This document shows positions 33,512 through 35,743 of a stretch of 35,743 bases of DNA, in pieces. The first letter of the stretch is position 1. Each line of letters opens with the position of its first letter. The stretch is from assembly GCA_937915745.1 (NCBI GenBank), contig CALGGJ010000051.1:1-35743 (forward strand). Reading direction: 5' to 3'. The stretch is from an uncultured Prevotellaceae bacterium. GTDB lineage: Bacteria; Bacteroidota; Bacteroidia; Bacteroidales; Bacteroidaceae. Position numbers and translations under genes: made by a program. The notes beneath the pieces are model-generated. The model searched no databases, was not told the DNA's origin, and saw nothing but the letters and a program-made list of their open reading frames with translations.

Positions 33512-33631
33512 AAAAGTGATGACGCAGTTTCTGACGATGTAGAAAAAGATGAAGATTTAACGTATTTAACTTTTGTAAACCACAAAAAGTATGAAAGAGT
33601 GCATATTCTGAGTCGTTATTATGACTTATAG
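33512..33631 (+). pseudogene. Possible 3' fragment of an unknown gene
   Basis: A 39-codon frame lies between TAG codons at 33509 and 33629. It encodes an acidic run (SDDAVSDDVEKDEDL) followed by TYLTFVNHKKYERVHIL and ends SRYYDL, which looks more protein-like than chance. There is no start codon at its head, and the frame continues upstream of the TAG (FYINDLRSKR). I do not recognise the family. Opposite orientation to its neighbours suggests debris at an insertion junction. Confidence 0.3.
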
Positions 33632-33694
33632 GCAGAGATTATACTTACTCAGAACCGGGGAAGCTGATGCGTGTATTGAAGAGCTTTTGTTCAT

Positions 33695-34951
33695 TTACTT
33701 ATACAGACATTCTCCAGCCTCGTCATAATCCAATTTTTTCAATATATCCTTCCAAGTATTTTCATATAGGTCCACTTTGTCAACTTTTATGATTTCAAAT
33801 CCTACATCTCGTAATCTTTTTGCTTTCGTGCCAACAACATTTTCCGTTTCAATGTACACATACCAACCTTTAAGACCATATTTAGCACGTTCTTTCAACA
33901 ACCACCATAAGACTTCTTCATCTGCCTCCAGCCCTAGGCCAAAGATGAAAAGATTTTTGCGAAACACAATACTTAGCCACGAATTACCATCCCAATTATT
34001 ATCTGTAAACGGATTTGTCGTCTTGGTTAATCTCGCTTGAATCTCTCGCTGCAAGTTTTCGTAATCAACTTGTCCAATCCTAATACTGTTGACATAGTTG
34101 TATAGACCATGAATATGCCAAATTGCGAAACTATCCCAAGGATGATTTATTGGCGATGGTGCAAAATAGGTTTCAAAAGGAAAACCTTTTTGCGCATTAA
34201 CATTCGCCCCAACAGTAATTCTTGGTAATAAACAGGCAAGCTTACTCAGTGAAATATCATAGTTTGTTGTTAATACTGGAATTCTAAACTCTTCTGCTAC
34301 TCTCAAGAATGGCATTATCCACTTTTGTAATGTATAATTCTCAAACTGTAATTTTATAATTTGTTTTGCTGTAAAATCAATTAGCCTGCCACCTAATGCA
34401 ATATGATTAGCAAGCTCTAACATATCAAATGATGTCGGACTTCCTTGTATCCCTACAGACTTTAGAATTATCTCTATTTGATGGTTTACTCTTTTTTCTG
34501 CCTGTTGCAAGTTTTCATTATCTATCAAATGGCTCAATGATGCTATATTCAAGTTGTCTACGCGTGGTTTTGGCTGTATATAAGCATCAAGGTTTGATAT
34601 TCTCAATGTTTGCATATTTTCAATATCATTGATTAGCATAGATAGATTCTTTCCTATATCGGAATTTGCGGGCACAGGTTTCGACAACAGATTTTCCTTA
34701 ACGATTGCATCAAACTTCTTAGGTAATATATCCCCCTTTTTAATGAAGCCATGAGTATTATGCGGTGCAAGTTGCTTACGAACATTATCAATCAATTCAT
34801 TCCAATTAACCTTTCCTTGAATTCCCAAGTTGCGTGTTTCATAATTATGAATACCATTGCCTACAAGATAGGCCATGGAATCACGGTTTTGGATAATCAA
34901 ATTTGACAGTTCTTTACATGTCATGATTAAATTAATTGTCATATTGTACAT
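33695..34951 (-). CDS. SIR2-like domain protein, putative defence effector
   Basis: This protein of up to 418 residues (alternative ATGs at 34942 and 34924) carries the SIR2-like Rossmann motifs: LVGNGIH (29-35), LTTNYD (227-232), WHIHG (278-282, likely catalytic His) and FIFGLGLEADEE (335-346). The N-terminal GxGxH in place of GAG.S fits bacterial SIR2_2-type proteins and not classic sirtuin deacetylases. Members in anti-phage systems (Thoeris ThsA, DSR, SIR2-HerA, short-Ago SPARSA) cleave NAD+. Composition is AT-rich against its GC-richer neighbours, a sign of transfer. It follows the type III Res fragment by 61 bp in the same direction. The middle region (about 90-220) is not recognised and may sense a trigger. 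Confidence 0.85.
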   Translation of the reverse strand: MYNMTINLIMTCKELSNLIIQNRDSMAYLVGNGIHNYETRNLGIQGKVNWNELIDNVRKQLAPHNTHGFIKKGDILPKKFDAIVKENLLSKPVPANSDIGKNLSMLINDIENMQTLRISNLDAYIQPKPRVDNLNIASLSHLIDNENLQQAEKRVNHQIEIILKSVGIQGSPTSFDMLELANHIALGGRLIDFTAKQIIKLQFENYTLQKWIMPFLRVAEEFRIPVLTTNYDISLSKLACLLPRITVGANVNAQKGFPFETYFAPSPINHPWDSFAIWHIHGLYNYVNSIRIGQVDYENLQREIQARLTKTTNPFTDNNWDGNSWLSIVFRKNLFIFGLGLEADEEVLWWLLKERAKYGLKGWYVYIETENVVGTKAKRLRDVGFEIIKVDKVDLYENTWKDILKKLDYDEAGECLYK

Positions 34952-35012
34952 TTACGCAGACTGTTTAAACACCATCGTATCATCTGTTCCGCCCAACATC
35001 ATATACACAGAA

Positions 35013-35743
35013 CTACTTCGTCACAATATCATAAAGTGACTTATAATCTTTCGCCACATCATAGATGTAGCCGTTGTCGCTGATGGCTTTGAAATGGCGA
35101 CGGGCACATTCTATCTTGCTTTCCTCACTACCTCTGAGCTGAGAACCTTGGAGGTCATTACCTTTGGACTCTGCCACAAAATAGACATGCTTGACACTTC
35201 CTTCCCTGAAGGCGACCGCCCAGTCGGGATTGTACTTGCCCATAGGCGTGTTGATATAGAAGCCGTTTGGCAACTTGGTATAGACCACCACGTCATCTTC
35301 GTGCTCCAGGGCGTCTGCAAAGTTCTTCTCGGTACCCATGCTGTCGAGCACTACAAGGTCATAGAGCGACTTGGTGGATTCAATGGCGTTGATGCCCAAC
35401 TTGCCGCGAAGCATGTTCTCTGTGAAAATGTCTGTCGAGAACTTGTCGTTCAGCTTCTCATACTTGATGCACTGGATAACGGCAAGTGCCTTGCAGTCAT
35501 TGATAATCAAACCTGCCTTGATGATGAATTCTTCTGGATTCAGCTTAAACAAATGAAAAGTTTCAGGCTGAATGCCTTTCAGAATCTCAACTATCGTCTT
35601 ACGAGTCAAGCCTGTAGCTGTTACCAGTTTGCCGATAAGGTCGTAGGTCACGCCCTTGCCGATGGCCTCTGTGACATGAATAGTGCGGGTGTTTCCCTGA
35701 GTCATGGCTACGCCTGCCTCCAACGATTCTTTATCACGCACGT
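35013..35743 (-). CDS. Type III restriction endonuclease Res subunit, C-terminal part
   Basis: The window edge cuts this gene; only the last 242 codons are present and the frame continues beyond 35743. The fragment shows the C-terminal nuclease domain of Res: KYNPDWAVAF (Asp173 of the visible part) and YFVAESKG (Glu191, Lys193), forming a PD-(D/E)xK site, preceded by a helical linker. Res is the helicase-nuclease that cuts DNA in complex with Mod, which should lie further right. The proximal SIR2-like gene is likely in the same transcript. I cannot judge if the helicase part is intact. Confidence 0.85.
   Translation of the reverse strand, partial: VRDKESLEAGVAMTQGNTRTIHVTEAIGKGVTYDLIGKLVTATGLTRKTIVEILKGIQPETFHLFKLNPEEFIIKAGLIINDCKALAVIQCIKYEKLNDKFSTDIFTENMLRGKLGINAIESTKSLYDLVVLDSMGTEKNFADALEHEDDVVVYTKLPNGFYINTPMGKYNPDWAVAFREGSVKHVYFVAESKGNDLQGSQLRGSEESKIECARRHFKAISDNGYIYDVAKDYKSLYDIVTK

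Overview
The window reads as chromosomal DNA of a Bacteroidales bacterium, most like Prevotellaceae or a close relative. The evidence is the exbB-exbD-exbD cluster with a Bacteroidetes-type TonB, Bacteroidetes promoter -7 boxes of the form TAnnTTTG, lipoproteins and DUF families typical of the phylum, a BspA-like leucine-rich-repeat remnant ending in a DVNGDG dockerin-like module, and weak Shine-Dalgarno use. Family-level placement is an inference. Most of the window is GC-moderate core genome; the right end (about 33.4 kb onward) has a different, AT-rich character.

Layout. 1-2328 (minus): ftsY-rimO. 2329-2846: repeat-rich intergenic region with a dispersed inverted-repeat element and a four-unit, 22-bp-period palindrome array. 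2847-7843 (plus): MATE transporter, cytidylate-kinase-like protein, AspT/YidE-type transporter, CcdA/TauE-like membrane protein and YfcE-type phosphoesterase. 7912-11338: an unrecognised membrane-associated protein translationally coupled to a large MscS-family channel. 11463-12231: tonB with a strong terminator. 12266-12343: a second copy of the 22-bp palindrome array, just before a polyprenyl synthetase and tatD. 14245-14332: tRNA-Ser(GGA). 14421-17009: exbB, a small membrane protein, two exbD genes and a terminator. 17162-18453: thyA-folA. 18667-23274: histidine phosphatase, lemA, DUF2207 protein and an M48 lipoprotein protease. 23275-23662: non-coding region with a probable group II intron relic and a 15-bp tandem repeat. 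23663-28108 (minus): slyD-aroC-ssb-PPTase-kdsA-kdsD, tightly packed. 28230-30097 (plus): a DUF2807-like lipoprotein and a DUF4886 protein. 30117-32636 (minus): aminotransferase and a LolC/E-type permease. 33033-35743 (minus): BspA remnant, SIR2-like protein, and the C-terminal part of a type III restriction endonuclease that runs off the window.

How it works together. ExbB/ExbD/TonB supply energy to outer-membrane transporters. ThyA and FolA form the dTMP/folate cycle. KdsD and KdsA make precursors of Kdo for lipopolysaccharide. The type III Res fragment followed 61 bp later by a SIR2-domain gene is the best candidate for an unusual system: an anti-phage defence locus where restriction may be paired with an NAD-depleting effector. 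The most novel DNA-level signal is the pair of palindromic GAGTGCGCACTC arrays with exactly the same 22-bp phasing at two unrelated loci.
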